A DNA stretch of 64,000 nt from Cellulomonas xylanilytica (lineage in GTDB: Bacteria > Actinomycetota > Actinomycetes > Actinomycetales > Cellulomonadaceae), in assembly GCF_007989805.1 (NCBI RefSeq), contig NZ_BJUB01000007.1, forward strand, positions 62,001-126,000, read 5' to 3'. Numbering within the stretch: position 1 is the first letter of the stretch; every line of letters starts with the position of its first letter. Position numbers and translations under genes: made by a program. The notes beneath the pieces are model-generated. The model did not search any database. It saw only the letters and a list, made by a program, of their open reading frames with translations, and was not told the origin of the DNA. Below are positions 15,987 through 25,253 of this stretch, piece by piece.

Positions 15987-17135
15987 GTGACCATCTGGGG
16001 ACCGCTGGCGTACCACCGCGACGTCGCGACGATCCTCGAGCGCGAGAACCCCGTGGCGTTCCGGTCCCTCTACCCGACGGTGCCGACGGGCGAGCTCGAG
16101 CAGGTGCTGCTGCGGCAGACGTACCGGGTGGACCCGGTGGCGCACGCGGAGGTGCATGCCGCCGTGCAGCGTGCGGCGGACGCGCTCGGGGTCGTGCTGC
16201 CCATCGAGATCTACGTCGACGAGCGGGGCCAGGGCTCCGCGGCGGAGCTGGTGTTCGTGCCCGACCGCGCGGTCCTGGTGCTCAGCGGCGGCACCCTCAA
16301 CCTGCTCGACACCGAGGAGCTGTGCGCGGTCGCGGGCCACGAGCTGGCGCACCACGTGCTGTGGACCGCGGATGACGGCCGCTACCTCGCGGCGGCCCGG
16401 TTGCTCGACGCGGCCGAGTCCGACGCCCGCAGCCCGTCGGAGTACCTGGAGACCGCTCGGCGCTACCGGCTGGCCACCGAGCTGGTGGCCGACCGCGGCG
16501 GGATGCTTGCGTGCGGCTCGCTGACCACGACGGTGAGCGGGCTGGTCAAGGTGGTCACCGGGCTGGCGAAGGTCGACTCCGCGGCGTACCTGCGGCAGGC
16601 CGCCGAGGTGGACTACAGCGTCCCGAGCTCCGGCAGCACCCACCCGGAGACGGTCCTGCGGGCCTGGGCGCTGCAGGAGTGGGCGGAGCGCGGCCCGGGT
16701 GCCGACGCGATGGTGGCCGCCGCGCTCGGCCCGCAGCTCGACCTCGCGGTGCTCGACGTGCTCGGGCAGGACCGGCTGGCCGAGGTGACGCGGTCGTTGG
16801 TCTGGATGCTGGTGGCCGACGACGCCGTCCGGAGCGAGGAGGCCCTGGACCTCGCGCGCCGGTTCGGGGTGGTCGTCGGCGGGACCCCCGTCATCACGGA
16901 CATGCCCACCGCGCTGGGTGCCGAGACCCGCACCTACCTCGCCGCCGTGCTGCTCGACTTCGCGACGGCGGACGACGAGGGCGGCGCCGACGACCTCGGC
17001 GCGGTGCTGGCGCTCGCCCGCCGGGTCGGGCTGGGCGACGAGCTGCTGACGATGATCGGCGCCGAGCTGGACCTGGGGGACCGGGCCATGGCACGGGTCA
17101 TGGCGTCGGCGGACGCCCCACGGGCGGTGCGGTGA
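15987..17135 (+). CDS. Soluble M48-like metallopeptidase coupled to a helicase
   Basis: A 382-residue protein with an M48/HtpX-type zinc site: H118-E-L-A-H122 in VAGHELAHHVLW, and Glu165 in ELVADRGGML as third ligand, matching the family's ExxAD. Unlike HtpX and Ste24 it has no membrane helix. The C-terminal half (from about 235) is helical and resembles a TerB-like acidic helical bundle (RSLVWMLVADDAVRSEEALDLARRFG). GTG 15987 is preferred over GTG 15981 because GGAGGGA ends six bases before it. The stop TGA shares its A with the ATG of the large helicase, so the pair is translationally coupled and very likely works together. Targets are unknown. Confidence 0.8.
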   Translation: MTIWGPLAYHRDVATILERENPVAFRSLYPTVPTGELEQVLLRQTYRVDPVAHAEVHAAVQRAADALGVVLPIEIYVDERGQGSAAELVFVPDRAVLVLSGGTLNLLDTEELCAVAGHELAHHVLWTADDGRYLAAARLLDAAESDARSPSEYLETARRYRLATELVADRGGMLACGSLTTTVSGLVKVVTGLAKVDSAAYLRQAAEVDYSVPSSGSTHPETVLRAWALQEWAERGPGADAMVAAALGPQLDLAVLDVLGQDRLAEVTRSLVWMLVADDAVRSEEALDLARRFGVVVGGTPVITDMPTALGAETRTYLAAVLLDFATADDEGGADDLGAVLALARRVGLGDELLTMIGAELDLGDRAMARVMASADAPRAVR

Positions 17136-20100
17136 TGCGCCGGCTGATCTCCCGCGCGGTGGACCGGGGCGGCCTGCCTCCCGACGACGTCCTCGGGCTG
17201 CTGCTGCCGCTGTTCCGGACGGTGCAGGCGCTGCACGAGACCGGGCGCGTGGCGCCGCTGCGGGGGCTCGCGGCGCTCGACGACGACGGCGACGACCCCG
17301 TGACGATCGACGAGTCCCTGGCCGGGCCGCCGGTCCGGAACCGGTCCGCGCTCGCGGCCGCCGAGGTCACCGGGGCGGTCGAGGTGGACCACCAGGAGGC
17401 GACCGTCCGCATCGTCGCCGGATGGCAGCGGTGGGAGCACCTCGTCGGCCACCACGACGAGCTCACCGACGTCGCCAGCCTGGGCGAGCTGTTCGTCGCG
17501 CTCGTGTGCGGGCTGGACCTGGCGGAGGAGGACGACGCGGCGCAGCTCCAGCAGCGGCGGAACAACCTGTTCGCGCTGGCGCCGGGGCTGCACCCGGTGC
17601 TCGCGACGGTGGCCAGCTCGATGATCGCGCCCGACCGGCGACGCCGCGCGCAGGACCTCGCCGACGTGATCGCGCGGCTGGAGTCGTACCGCGACCAGCC
17701 GGAGGACTTCGACCTGGACCGGGTGCTCGGTGGCCGGGGCGATTCACGGGACGCCGTTCTCGCGCACCTGCGCGACCGGCTCTTCGACGCGTCCCGGCGC
17801 AACCCGCTGCTGCACTTCCGGCCCACCGGCCGGACGATCAACCTCACCGAGGCGTCCGTCCCGCTGGTGCTGGACGTGCGGCACATCCGCGCGTCGCAGC
17901 TGTTCACGTGGGGTGGCCCGGCGTCCGCTCGGCTGGTCGGCGGCAAGGTGCTCGACGTCGGCTCGCTGGTCCGCTGGGATGACGCCCCCTATGCCGCCGC
18001 GGCCCTGGACGCGCTGATCTCGTCGGCGCGCCGCGACCGCGCGGAGTACGGGCGCGACCAGCTTCGGCTGGTCGCGGCGTTCCTGCGCTGGCACGACGTC
18101 AAGAACGACCCGACGACGCCGATCGAGTCGCCGCTGGTCCTGGCGCCCGTGACGCTGACCAAGCAGCGCGGCGTGCGCGACGCGTACCGGCTGGAGCTCA
18201 CCAGCACGGTCGCGGAGGTCAACCCGGTGCTCCGGCACCAGCTGGACGAGCTGTTCGGGCTGCGGCTGCCCGAGACCGTCGACCTGGCCGCCGACGGCGC
18301 CGTCGAGGAGCTGCGGGCGACCATCGAGCAGCAGGCCCGCGCGACGCAGCCGGCCGTGGTGGTCGGCCTCGTCGACAAGCCGCGCATCGAGCTGGTCCGG
18401 CACCGCGCCCAGCTCGCGCTGCAGTCCTACCGGCGACGCCGCCCGTCCAGCCGGCCGACGTTCGGCCGTCGTCAGTACGCCTACTCCTACCGGCGTCCGG
18501 GCTGGGCGCCGCTCGGCGTGCAGATCTACGCCGACCGGATCCAGCGGCGGCCCATCCCGCTGTCGGTCGAGCTGGGCGACGCACCCGCGCCGCAGCACAT
18601 GGTGGAGACGTTCTCGCTCCAGACGGCCGCCGACGAGAACCCCTACACGTGGGACGTCGACCTGACGATGGTCACGCTGGCCAACTTCAACTACCGCACG
18701 CTCAGCCTGGTCCGCGACTACGACTCCCTGCTGGCCCAGCCGCTGCCGAACGCCGCGTTCGACGAGCTGTTCTCGACCGCCCCGCGGGACGTCGCTGAGC
18801 ACGGCGCGACCGTCCCGGTGGCCGACCGGTACCTGGTGGTGCCGGCGGACGCGTCGCAGGTGGGCGCGGTGGCGCTGGCCCGCTCCGGGGACAACTTCGT
18901 CATCCAGGGACCGCCCGGCACCGGCAAGTCGCAGACGATCACCAACCTGGTCGCCGACTTCGTCGCGCACGGCAAGCGCGTGCTGTTCGTGTGCCAGAAG
19001 CGCGCGGCCCTCGACGTCGTGCACGCGCGGCTGCGGGCGCAGGGGCTGGGCGAGATCTGCACGCTCGTGCACGACAGCCAGCAGGACAAGAAGGAGTTCG
19101 TGCACGGCCTGCGGGACACGTACGAGCGGTGGCTGGCCGACGACGAGCCGCTCGAGGCCGTCGAGGCCCGCCGGGCGGCGCTGATCGAGGCGACGACGAC
19201 CGCGCTGGCCGAGGTCGGTGCCTACGAGCAGGCGCTGTCCGGTGTGCAGGACGTGCTGGACCGGCTGATCGCGCTGCGCGGCTTCCGCTGGGGCGACGAC
19301 CTGACGCCCGCGGAGCAGGCGCTGCTGCCCGAGCCGTCCGACTGGGTGCCGGCCCGCCCGCTGGTCGACGCGCTGGTGTCCGCGCTGGCCCGTGCGGGTG
19401 CGGCGCCGGTGCTCGCGCGCACCCCGGTCCGGCTGCTCGATCCCGCGATCCTCGACGAGTCCCGCGCCGACGCGGTGGTCGCCCAGCGTGCGCAGGAGGC
19501 CGTGCACGCCGTCGACGCGGTGCTCGCCGTGCTCGTCGCGGCGGGCGCGTCGGACGACGGTGACGGGCTGACCGTGGACGACGCCGACGCCGTCGGGCAG
19601 ATGCACGCCGTGCTGGCCCCGCTCGTCCAGCGCGACCTCGGGTCGGCCGTCACCACGCGCACCCCGGCCGCGCGGCGGCTGCAGGACGCGACGGTGGCGT
19701 GGCGCGAGGTCGAGGCGGCGGCTGACGCGGCGGACCGGGCGGCGGCGGGCTGGCGCGAGCCGCTCTCGGCGCCCGACGCGGCGGCGGCCCTCGACATCGC
19801 CCGGCGTCGCGAGCCGTCCGCCCTGAAGTTCCTCGACGGCGGATGGCGGCGGGTGAAGCGGCTGGTCGCGACGGGGTTCGACGCGGGCGACCGGCTGGTC
19901 CGGCCGACCGTGACGCAGGCGCTCGAGCTGCTCGTCGCGCGGTACGACACCGCGGCCCGCGCCGACGCGCTCTCGCAGAAGCTCGCCCGCGACTGGGGGC
20001 ACGGCGACCTCGCAGTGCTCAGCGACCGGATCACCGCGATCCGGCGGTACACGGGCGCGCTCGCGGTGTGGCGCACCCGGCTGGCGGACACCGAGCCCGA

Positions 20101-22099
20101 CGACGTCCTGGACCGGCTCCCGGACCTGGTGGAGGCGGTCCGCACGTGCCTGGCCGGTCTGGTCGCAGGTGCCGACGACCTCCCGATGAGCGTGCTGCGC
20201 GAGGAGCTGCGCGGCCTGACCGGCCCCGACGGCCAGGCGCTCGTCCGTGCGGCGGCCGGCACCCTGCGTGACCTGGCCGCGGCGCCCACCGTGCTGCGCG
20301 CCCTGCGGCACCTCGACGCGTCCCCGGACCAGCTGGAGCACGCCGTCGTCGCGGCGTCGATGCGGGAGGCCCGGTCGCAGGAGCCCGCGTTGAACCGGCT
20401 CGACGGCGACCGGCTTGCCGACCTGCTGGACCGGGTGGCCGAGCGCGCCCCGGAGCTGCAGCGCGCGAACGCGCAGGTGGTGACCGCGCGGCTGCGCGCC
20501 CGCTTCACGCAGGCCGTCGCGCACTCGCAGCGCAGCGTCACGGGCATGCACGCCGAGGACCGCGCGCTCAAGGCGGCGTGGATGGCCGGTCGGCGGGAGC
20601 TGGAGCACGAGTTCGGCAAGGTCCGCGCCTACAAGTCGATCCGGCACCTCGCCTCGGCCGAGCCCGGCGTGGTCGTCGCCGCGATGCGGCCCGTGTGGCT
20701 GATGAGCCCGTCGTCGCTGTCGGACACCCTGCCGCTGGAGACGTCGTTCGACGTCGTCATCTTCGACGAGGCCAGCCAGATCCCCGTCGAGGAGGCCGTG
20801 CCCGCGCTGTTCCGCGGCGCGCAGGTGATCGTCGTCGGGGACCGGATGCAGCTGCCGCCGACGCGGTACTTCCAGGTGGGCACGCCCGCCTCGGACGAGC
20901 CGGTCACCGACGACGACGCGCCCGTCGGCGTGGTCCTCGACTCCGACAGCTTCCTCGCGGTCGGGTCCGTGCGGCTGCCGTCGACCATGCTCACCTGGCA
21001 CTACCGCAGCCAGTACGAGGCCCTGATCCAGTTCAGCAACGCGGCGTTCTACGAGGGCCGGCTGACCACGATCCCGGACCGGACCCTGACACACGTCCGC
21101 GCGCGCCCGCTCGAGGTGACGGTCGACGACGCACCCACGCCGGACGACGTGGCCGCCGCCGTCGACGGCCTGCTCGAGCGCAGCATCAGCGCCATGCGCG
21201 TCCTCGACGGCGTCTACACCCAGCGCACCAACCCGCAGGAGGCCGTCTGGATCGCCCACCTGGTGCGCGAGCTGCTGGCGCGGGAGACCGGCCAGACGCT
21301 CGGCATCGTCGCGTTCTCCGAGGCGCAGCAGTCGGAGATCGAGCGTGCCCTCGAGCGCCTCGGTCGCGACGACGCCGAGTTCGCCCGCCGCTACGACGCC
21401 GAGGTCGCGCGCGAGGAGGACGGCCAGGTGGTCGGGCTGTTCGTGAAGAACCTCGAGAACGTCCAGGGCGACGAGCGCGACGTCATCCTCATGAGCGTCT
21501 GCTACGCCGCCGGGCCGGACGGGCGGATGCGCATGAACTTCGGGCCCATCAACAACGCGGGCGGGGAGAAGCGGCTCAACGTCATCTTCAGCCGCGCCCG
21601 CCGGCACATGGTGCTGGTCAGCAGCATCGACCACACCGCGATCACCAACACCTACAACGACGGCGCGAACACCCTGCGCGGCTTCCTGCACTACGCCGAC
21701 GCGGTCTCCAACGGGGACTCCGCCGCGGCGGCGGGCGTGCTCGCCGGACTCCGCGAGCGCAGCGGACGCGTCGTGGCCGAGCCGGTCGCGCCCATCGTGG
21801 AGCAGATTGCCGACGCCGTGCGCGCCGCCGGCGTCGAGGTCGTCGCCGGGGTCGGCCAGTCCGCCTTCCGCGCCGACCTGGCGCTGCGCCCGCCCGGCGC
21901 GCGCGAGCACACCGTCGGCGTGCTCGTCGACCAGCCCGCCCGGCTCGTCGCGCACTCGCTCGACGAGCGCCGCGTCACCCAGCCGACCGCTCTCCGCTCC
22001 GGCGGGTGGCGCGTGGTGCAGGTGCTGGCCACCGAGTGGGAGTCCGACCCGGACGAGGTGGTGCGCCGGCTCGTGGCTGCAGTCGGTCAGCAGTCGTGA
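17135..22099 (+). CDS. Kinase-like / DUF4011 / SF1 helicase / Vsr-like nuclease-fold protein
   Basis: A 1654-residue protein. Residues 1-195 resemble the C-lobe of a protein kinase without catalytic residues (LLLPLFRTVQALHETGRVAPL; TDVASLGELFVALVCGLDL). From about 207 comes DUF4011 (RLFDASRRNPLLHFRPTG). The SF1 helicase follows: Walker A GPPGTGKS (592-599), a long helical insert, Walker B FDEAS with D1211/E1212, GDRMQLPPT, TWHYRSQYEAL, NVQGDERDVI and NVIFSRARRHMV. Residues 1560-1654 match the Vsr/REase_MTES_1575 fold, but the usual Glu of ExD is Leu1597, next to Asp1599. DUF4011-helicase-Vsr proteins are known from anti-phage loci, as I recall under the name Hhe. Coupled to the M48-like gene upstream. 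Confidence 0.85.
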   Translation: MRRLISRAVDRGGLPPDDVLGLLLPLFRTVQALHETGRVAPLRGLAALDDDGDDPVTIDESLAGPPVRNRSALAAAEVTGAVEVDHQEATVRIVAGWQRWEHLVGHHDELTDVASLGELFVALVCGLDLAEEDDAAQLQQRRNNLFALAPGLHPVLATVASSMIAPDRRRRAQDLADVIARLESYRDQPEDFDLDRVLGGRGDSRDAVLAHLRDRLFDASRRNPLLHFRPTGRTINLTEASVPLVLDVRHIRASQLFTWGGPASARLVGGKVLDVGSLVRWDDAPYAAAALDALISSARRDRAEYGRDQLRLVAAFLRWHDVKNDPTTPIESPLVLAPVTLTKQRGVRDAYRLELTSTVAEVNPVLRHQLDELFGLRLPETVDLAADGAVEELRATIEQQARATQPAVVVGLVDKPRIELVRHRAQLALQSYRRRRPSSRPTFGRRQYAYSYRRPGWAPLGVQIYADRIQRRPIPLSVELGDAPAPQHMVETFSLQTAADENPYTWDVDLTMVTLANFNYRTLSLVRDYDSLLAQPLPNAAFDELFSTAPRDVAEHGATVPVADRYLVVPADASQVGAVALARSGDNFVIQGPPGTGKSQTITNLVADFVAHGKRVLFVCQKRAALDVVHARLRAQGLGEICTLVHDSQQDKKEFVHGLRDTYERWLADDEPLEAVEARRAALIEATTTALAEVGAYEQALSGVQDVLDRLIALRGFRWGDDLTPAEQALLPEPSDWVPARPLVDALVSALARAGAAPVLARTPVRLLDPAILDESRADAVVAQRAQEAVHAVDAVLAVLVAAGASDDGDGLTVDDADAVGQMHAVLAPLVQRDLGSAVTTRTPAARRLQDATVAWREVEAAADAADRAAAGWREPLSAPDAAAALDIARRREPSALKFLDGGWRRVKRLVATGFDAGDRLVRPTVTQALELLVARYDTAARADALSQKLARDWGHGDLAVLSDRITAIRRYTGALAVWRTRLADTEPDDVLDRLPDLVEAVRTCLAGLVAGADDLPMSVLREELRGLTGPDGQALVRAAAGTLRDLAAAPTVLRALRHLDASPDQLEHAVVAASMREARSQEPALNRLDGDRLADLLDRVAERAPELQRANAQVVTARLRARFTQAVAHSQRSVTGMHAEDRALKAAWMAGRRELEHEFGKVRAYKSIRHLASAEPGVVVAAMRPVWLMSPSSLSDTLPLETSFDVVIFDEASQIPVEEAVPALFRGAQVIVVGDRMQLPPTRYFQVGTPASDEPVTDDDAPVGVVLDSDSFLAVGSVRLPSTMLTWHYRSQYEALIQFSNAAFYEGRLTTIPDRTLTHVRARPLEVTVDDAPTPDDVAAAVDGLLERSISAMRVLDGVYTQRTNPQEAVWIAHLVRELLARETGQTLGIVAFSEAQQSEIERALERLGRDDAEFARRYDAEVAREEDGQVVGLFVKNLENVQGDERDVILMSVCYAAGPDGRMRMNFGPINNAGGEKRLNVIFSRARRHMVLVSSIDHTAITNTYNDGANTLRGFLHYADAVSNGDSAAAAGVLAGLRERSGRVVAEPVAPIVEQIADAVRAAGVEVVAGVGQSAFRADLALRPPGAREHTVGVLVDQPARLVAHSLDERRVTQPTALRSGGWRVVQVLATEWESDPDEVVRRLVAAVGQQS

Positions 22100-22176
22100 C
22101 GCCCCGCGGATGAGGATCTTCACCTCTTCCGCGTCCGTCGTCGCACGCTCCTCTAGGGTGTCCCGCAGACATCACC

Positions 22177-22192
22177 GTCGAATCGATCCGAC
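22177..22192. promoter_or_regulatory. Near-palindrome in the GH3 leader, possible operator
   Basis: GTCGAATC/GATCCGAC is a 16-base palindrome with one mismatch pair, 15 bases before ATG 22208. TAGGGT at 22154-22159 is a plausible -10 box just upstream. An operator here would suit a LacI- or ROK-type regulator; the binding protein is unknown. Confidence 0.35.
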
Positions 22193-22207
22193 ACCCGGGA
22201 CCTCGCC

Positions 22208-24445
22208 ATGACCGCGCCTTACCAGGACTCTGCCCTCCCCGTCGCCGAGCGCGTCGCCGACCTCGTCGGGCGCATGACGCTCCCGGAGAAGGTCGGGCAG
22301 ATGATGCAGCTCAACGCCAAGGACGGGCTGGAGGACCAGGTCCTGCACCTGCACGTGGGGTCGATCCTGCACACGTCCCCGGAGCGGGTGCGCCAGGCGC
22401 ACGAGCTCACCGCGCAGACCCGCCTGCAGATCCCGCTGCTCATCGCGGAGGACTGCATCCACGGGCACTCCTTCTGGGAGGGCGCGACGATCTTCCCGAC
22501 GCAGCTCGGCATGGCCGCCACGTGGGACGCGGAGCTGGTGGAGCGGGGTGCGCGCGCGACGGCCGTCGAGGTCGCCGCGACCGGCATCCACTGGACGTTC
22601 TCCCCGGTGCTCTGCATCGCCCGGGACCTGCGCTGGGGCCGGGTCAGCGAGACGTTCGGGGAGGACCCGTTCCTCATCGGCGAGCTGTCGTCGGCGATGG
22701 TCCGCGGGTACCAGGGCGACGGGCTGGCGGACCCGACCGCCATCCTGGCCACGGCCAAGCACTTCGCCGGGTACTCCGAGACGCAGGGCGGCCGCGACGC
22801 GTCCGAGGCGGACATCTCTCGCCGCAAGCTCCGCTCGTGGTTCCTGCCCCCGTTCGAGCGCGTCGCCCGCGAGGGGTGCCGGACGTTCATGCTCGGGTAC
22901 CAGTCGATGGACGGGATGCCGATCACCATCAACGACTGGCTCCTGAACGAGGTCCTGCGCGGCGAGTGGGGCTACGAGGGCACCCTGATCACGGACTGGG
23001 ACAACGTCGGCCGCATGGTGTGGGAGCAGCACATCCAGCCCGACTACACGCACGCGTCGGCCGCGGCGGTGCGGGCCGGCAACGACATGGTCATGACGAC
23101 GCCGGGCTTCTTCGAGGGTGCGCAGGAGGCCGTGCGGGAGGGGCTCCTCGACGAGGCCGCGCTCGACGCGGCGGTCGCGCGGATCCTCACGCTCAAGTTC
23201 GAGCTCGGCCTGTTCGAGGACCCGCGGCACCCGTCGGTGGAGCGGCAGACGGCAGTCATCGGCTCGGCCGAGCACGCCGCCCTGAACCTGGACCTGGCCC
23301 GGCGCTCGCTCGTCCTGCTCACCAACGACGGCACGCTGCCGCTCGGCCCGGAGCGGAAGACCGTCGCCGTCGTCGGACCCAACGCCGACGACCAGCACAC
23401 GCAGCTCGGTGACTGGGCGGGCTCGTCCGGCCAGGCCGACTGGCTGCCCGACGGCCACCCGCGCGAGCTGACGCAGACGGTCCTCGACGGACTGCGCGAC
23501 CAGGTGCCGGACGGCTGGACCGTCACGCACGCCCGCGGCGCGGACATCCTCACGCTCGGCGTCGACCCCGAGGGTGCGTTCTTCCCCGACGGCCAGCCGC
23601 GCCCGCAGGTGGTGCTGCCGGTGGAGCCCGACGAGGCGCTGATCGCCGAGGCGGTGGCCGCCGCGCGCGACGCCGACGTGGTGGTCGCGGTGGTCGGTGA
23701 CCGCATCGAGCTGGTCGGTGAGGGCCGGTCGACCGCCACCCTCGAGCTCGTCGGCGGGCAGGTCGCCCTGCTCGACGCGCTGGCCGAGACCGGCACGCCG
23801 ATGGTCGTCGTGGTGATCGCGAGCAAGCCGCACGTGCTGCCGCCGTCCGCCATGAACGCCGCCGCGATCATCTGGGCGGCCAACCCGGGCATGCGCGGCG
23901 GGACGGCGATCGCCGAGCTGGTCCTGGGCCGCATCGAGCCGTCGGGCCGCCTGCCCATCTCGTTCGCGGAGCACGTCGGCCAGCTGCCCGTGTTCTACAA
24001 CCAGCTGCCCGGCCAGCACGGGACCCGGTACGCCGACCTGACGCAGCGGGTGCCGTTCGCGTTCGGCGAGGGCCTGTCCTACACCACCGTCGAGTACACG
24101 GACCTGCAGGTGGTCGAGCCGGTGCTGGGCGTCGACGACACCGTCCGCGCCCACGTCACGCTGCACAACACGGGCGACCGGCCGGCGCGGGAGACCGTGC
24201 AGGTCTACGTCCGCGACACCGTGACGTCCGTGACCTGGGCGACCAAGGAGCTCAAGACGTACCGGCAGGTGGACGTCGCTCCCGGCGAGCGGGTCGTCGT
24301 CGACCTCACGCTGCCCGTCGCGGACTGCACGCTGGTCGACGCCGGCGGCCGCCGGATCGTCGAGCCGGGGAAGTTCGAGCTGCTGGTCGGGCCCTCGTCG
24401 CGCGACGAGGTGCTCCTGCGGGCGGGGTTCGTGGTCACGGGCTGA
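22208..24445 (+). CDS. GH3 beta-glucosidase/xylosidase-like enzyme
   Basis: A 745-residue glycoside hydrolase family 3 enzyme without a signal peptide, so it acts on imported oligosaccharides. The N-terminal barrel contains IAEDCIHGHSFW, the substrate-binding LATAKHFAGYSETQGGRDAS and the nucleophile Asp263 in TLITDWDNVG. The C-terminal alpha/beta domain (DVVVAVVGDRIELVGEGRST) supplies the acid/base region, and a fibronectin-III-like domain ends the protein (VTLHNTGDRPARETVQVYVRD). The length is typical. The sugar specificity (glucose or xylose) is not decidable by eye. It stands alone between the helicase and a methyltransferase gene. Confidence 0.93.
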   Translation: MTAPYQDSALPVAERVADLVGRMTLPEKVGQMMQLNAKDGLEDQVLHLHVGSILHTSPERVRQAHELTAQTRLQIPLLIAEDCIHGHSFWEGATIFPTQLGMAATWDAELVERGARATAVEVAATGIHWTFSPVLCIARDLRWGRVSETFGEDPFLIGELSSAMVRGYQGDGLADPTAILATAKHFAGYSETQGGRDASEADISRRKLRSWFLPPFERVAREGCRTFMLGYQSMDGMPITINDWLLNEVLRGEWGYEGTLITDWDNVGRMVWEQHIQPDYTHASAAAVRAGNDMVMTTPGFFEGAQEAVREGLLDEAALDAAVARILTLKFELGLFEDPRHPSVERQTAVIGSAEHAALNLDLARRSLVLLTNDGTLPLGPERKTVAVVGPNADDQHTQLGDWAGSSGQADWLPDGHPRELTQTVLDGLRDQVPDGWTVTHARGADILTLGVDPEGAFFPDGQPRPQVVLPVEPDEALIAEAVAAARDADVVVAVVGDRIELVGEGRSTATLELVGGQVALLDALAETGTPMVVVVIASKPHVLPPSAMNAAAIIWAANPGMRGGTAIAELVLGRIEPSGRLPISFAEHVGQLPVFYNQLPGQHGTRYADLTQRVPFAFGEGLSYTTVEYTDLQVVEPVLGVDDTVRAHVTLHNTGDRPARETVQVYVRDTVTSVTWATKELKTYRQVDVAPGERVVVDLTLPVADCTLVDAGGRRIVEPGKFELLVGPSSRDEVLLRAGFVVTG

Positions 24446-24467
24446 CCGGCCCGTAGCCGTCGGCCGG

Positions 24468-24473
24468 TACGGT
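24468..24473 (+). promoter_or_regulatory. -10 box of a probable leaderless promoter
   Basis: TACGGT, then six bases (cgcgcg), then ATG 24480. There is no Shine-Dalgarno sequence in front of the methyltransferase. Confidence 0.5.
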
Positions 24474-24479
24474 CGCGCG

Positions 24480-25148
24480 ATGAGCCTCGACGCGACGCGC
24501 GCGACCTACGACGCGGTGGCCGTCGACTACGCGCGGCAGGTCACGGGCCTCGACGCCGAGGGGCCGCTCGACCGCGCGATGCTCGCCGACTTCGCCGACC
24601 GTGTGGACGGTCCGGTGGCCGACGTCGGCTGCGGGACGGGCCGGATCACCGCGTACCTGGCCGGGCTGGGCATCGACGTCGTCGGCGTCGACCTGTCGCC
24701 GGGCATGATCGCGGTCGCCCGCGCGGTGTACCCGACGCTGCGGTTCGAGGTCGGGTCGATGACCGCTCTCGACCTGCCCGACGGGGGCGTCGCCGGCGTG
24801 CTGGCCTGGTACTCGATCATCCACACGCCGCCCGACGGGCTGGCGGCGGTCGTCGCCGAGCTGCGCCGGGTCCTGGCGCCCGGCGGTCACCTGCTGCTCG
24901 GGTTCCAGGCCGGGGCCGACGAGCACCGGGTGCTCACGCACGCGTACGGGCACGACGTGGAGTGCGACGCGTGGCTGCACTCGCCCGACACCGTGGCGGG
25001 CCTCCTGGAGGCTGCCGGGTTCGTCGTCGACGCGCGTCTGGTCCGCGAGCCCGCCGGCCGAGAGCGCCGTCCGCAGGCGAGCCTGCTCGCGTCCTCGGCA
25101 CCACCGGACGAGCTCGTCCTGCCGGGGAGGGCGACCTCCCCGGCGTGA
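24480..25148 (+). CDS. Class I SAM-dependent methyltransferase
   Basis: A 222-residue methyltransferase. Motif I is VADVGCGTGRITAYL; VVGVDLSPGMIAVAR, FEVGSMTALDLPDGGVAGVLAWYSIIHTP and VLAPGGHLLLGFQ follow. The substrate is unknown. It is clearly related to the enzyme at 1882-2532 but diverges in the last 70 residues. The start is fixed by the TACGGT box six bases upstream. It lies between the GH3 gene and the ROK regulator and shows no functional link to either. Confidence 0.88.
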   Translation: MSLDATRATYDAVAVDYARQVTGLDAEGPLDRAMLADFADRVDGPVADVGCGTGRITAYLAGLGIDVVGVDLSPGMIAVARAVYPTLRFEVGSMTALDLPDGGVAGVLAWYSIIHTPPDGLAAVVAELRRVLAPGGHLLLGFQAGADEHRVLTHAYGHDVECDAWLHSPDTVAGLLEAAGFVVDARLVREPAGRERRPQASLLASSAPPDELVLPGRATSPA

Positions 25149-25253
25149 CGCGGACGCGGGGACTCGCCTGCAGGAGCACCGCCGGCGGCCGGACGGCGCG
25201 GTGACATGATGTCCCGGCCGAGCGGATCGACGGACGTGACCGGGGGTGGACCA

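Noticed and set aside
15987-22099. The peptidase-helicase unit as part of a prophage or integrated element
   Set aside because: No integrase, tRNA gene, direct repeat or phage gene is near; base composition by eye matches the flanks. It may still be a mobile defence gene pair, but nothing here shows recent transfer.
17744-22123. A 1459-codon open frame on the minus strand opposite the helicase gene
   Set aside because: Long antisense frames are expected opposite GC-rich genes. Its translation is low-complexity Arg/Gly/Val/His with no motif, while the plus strand has a full set of helicase motifs.
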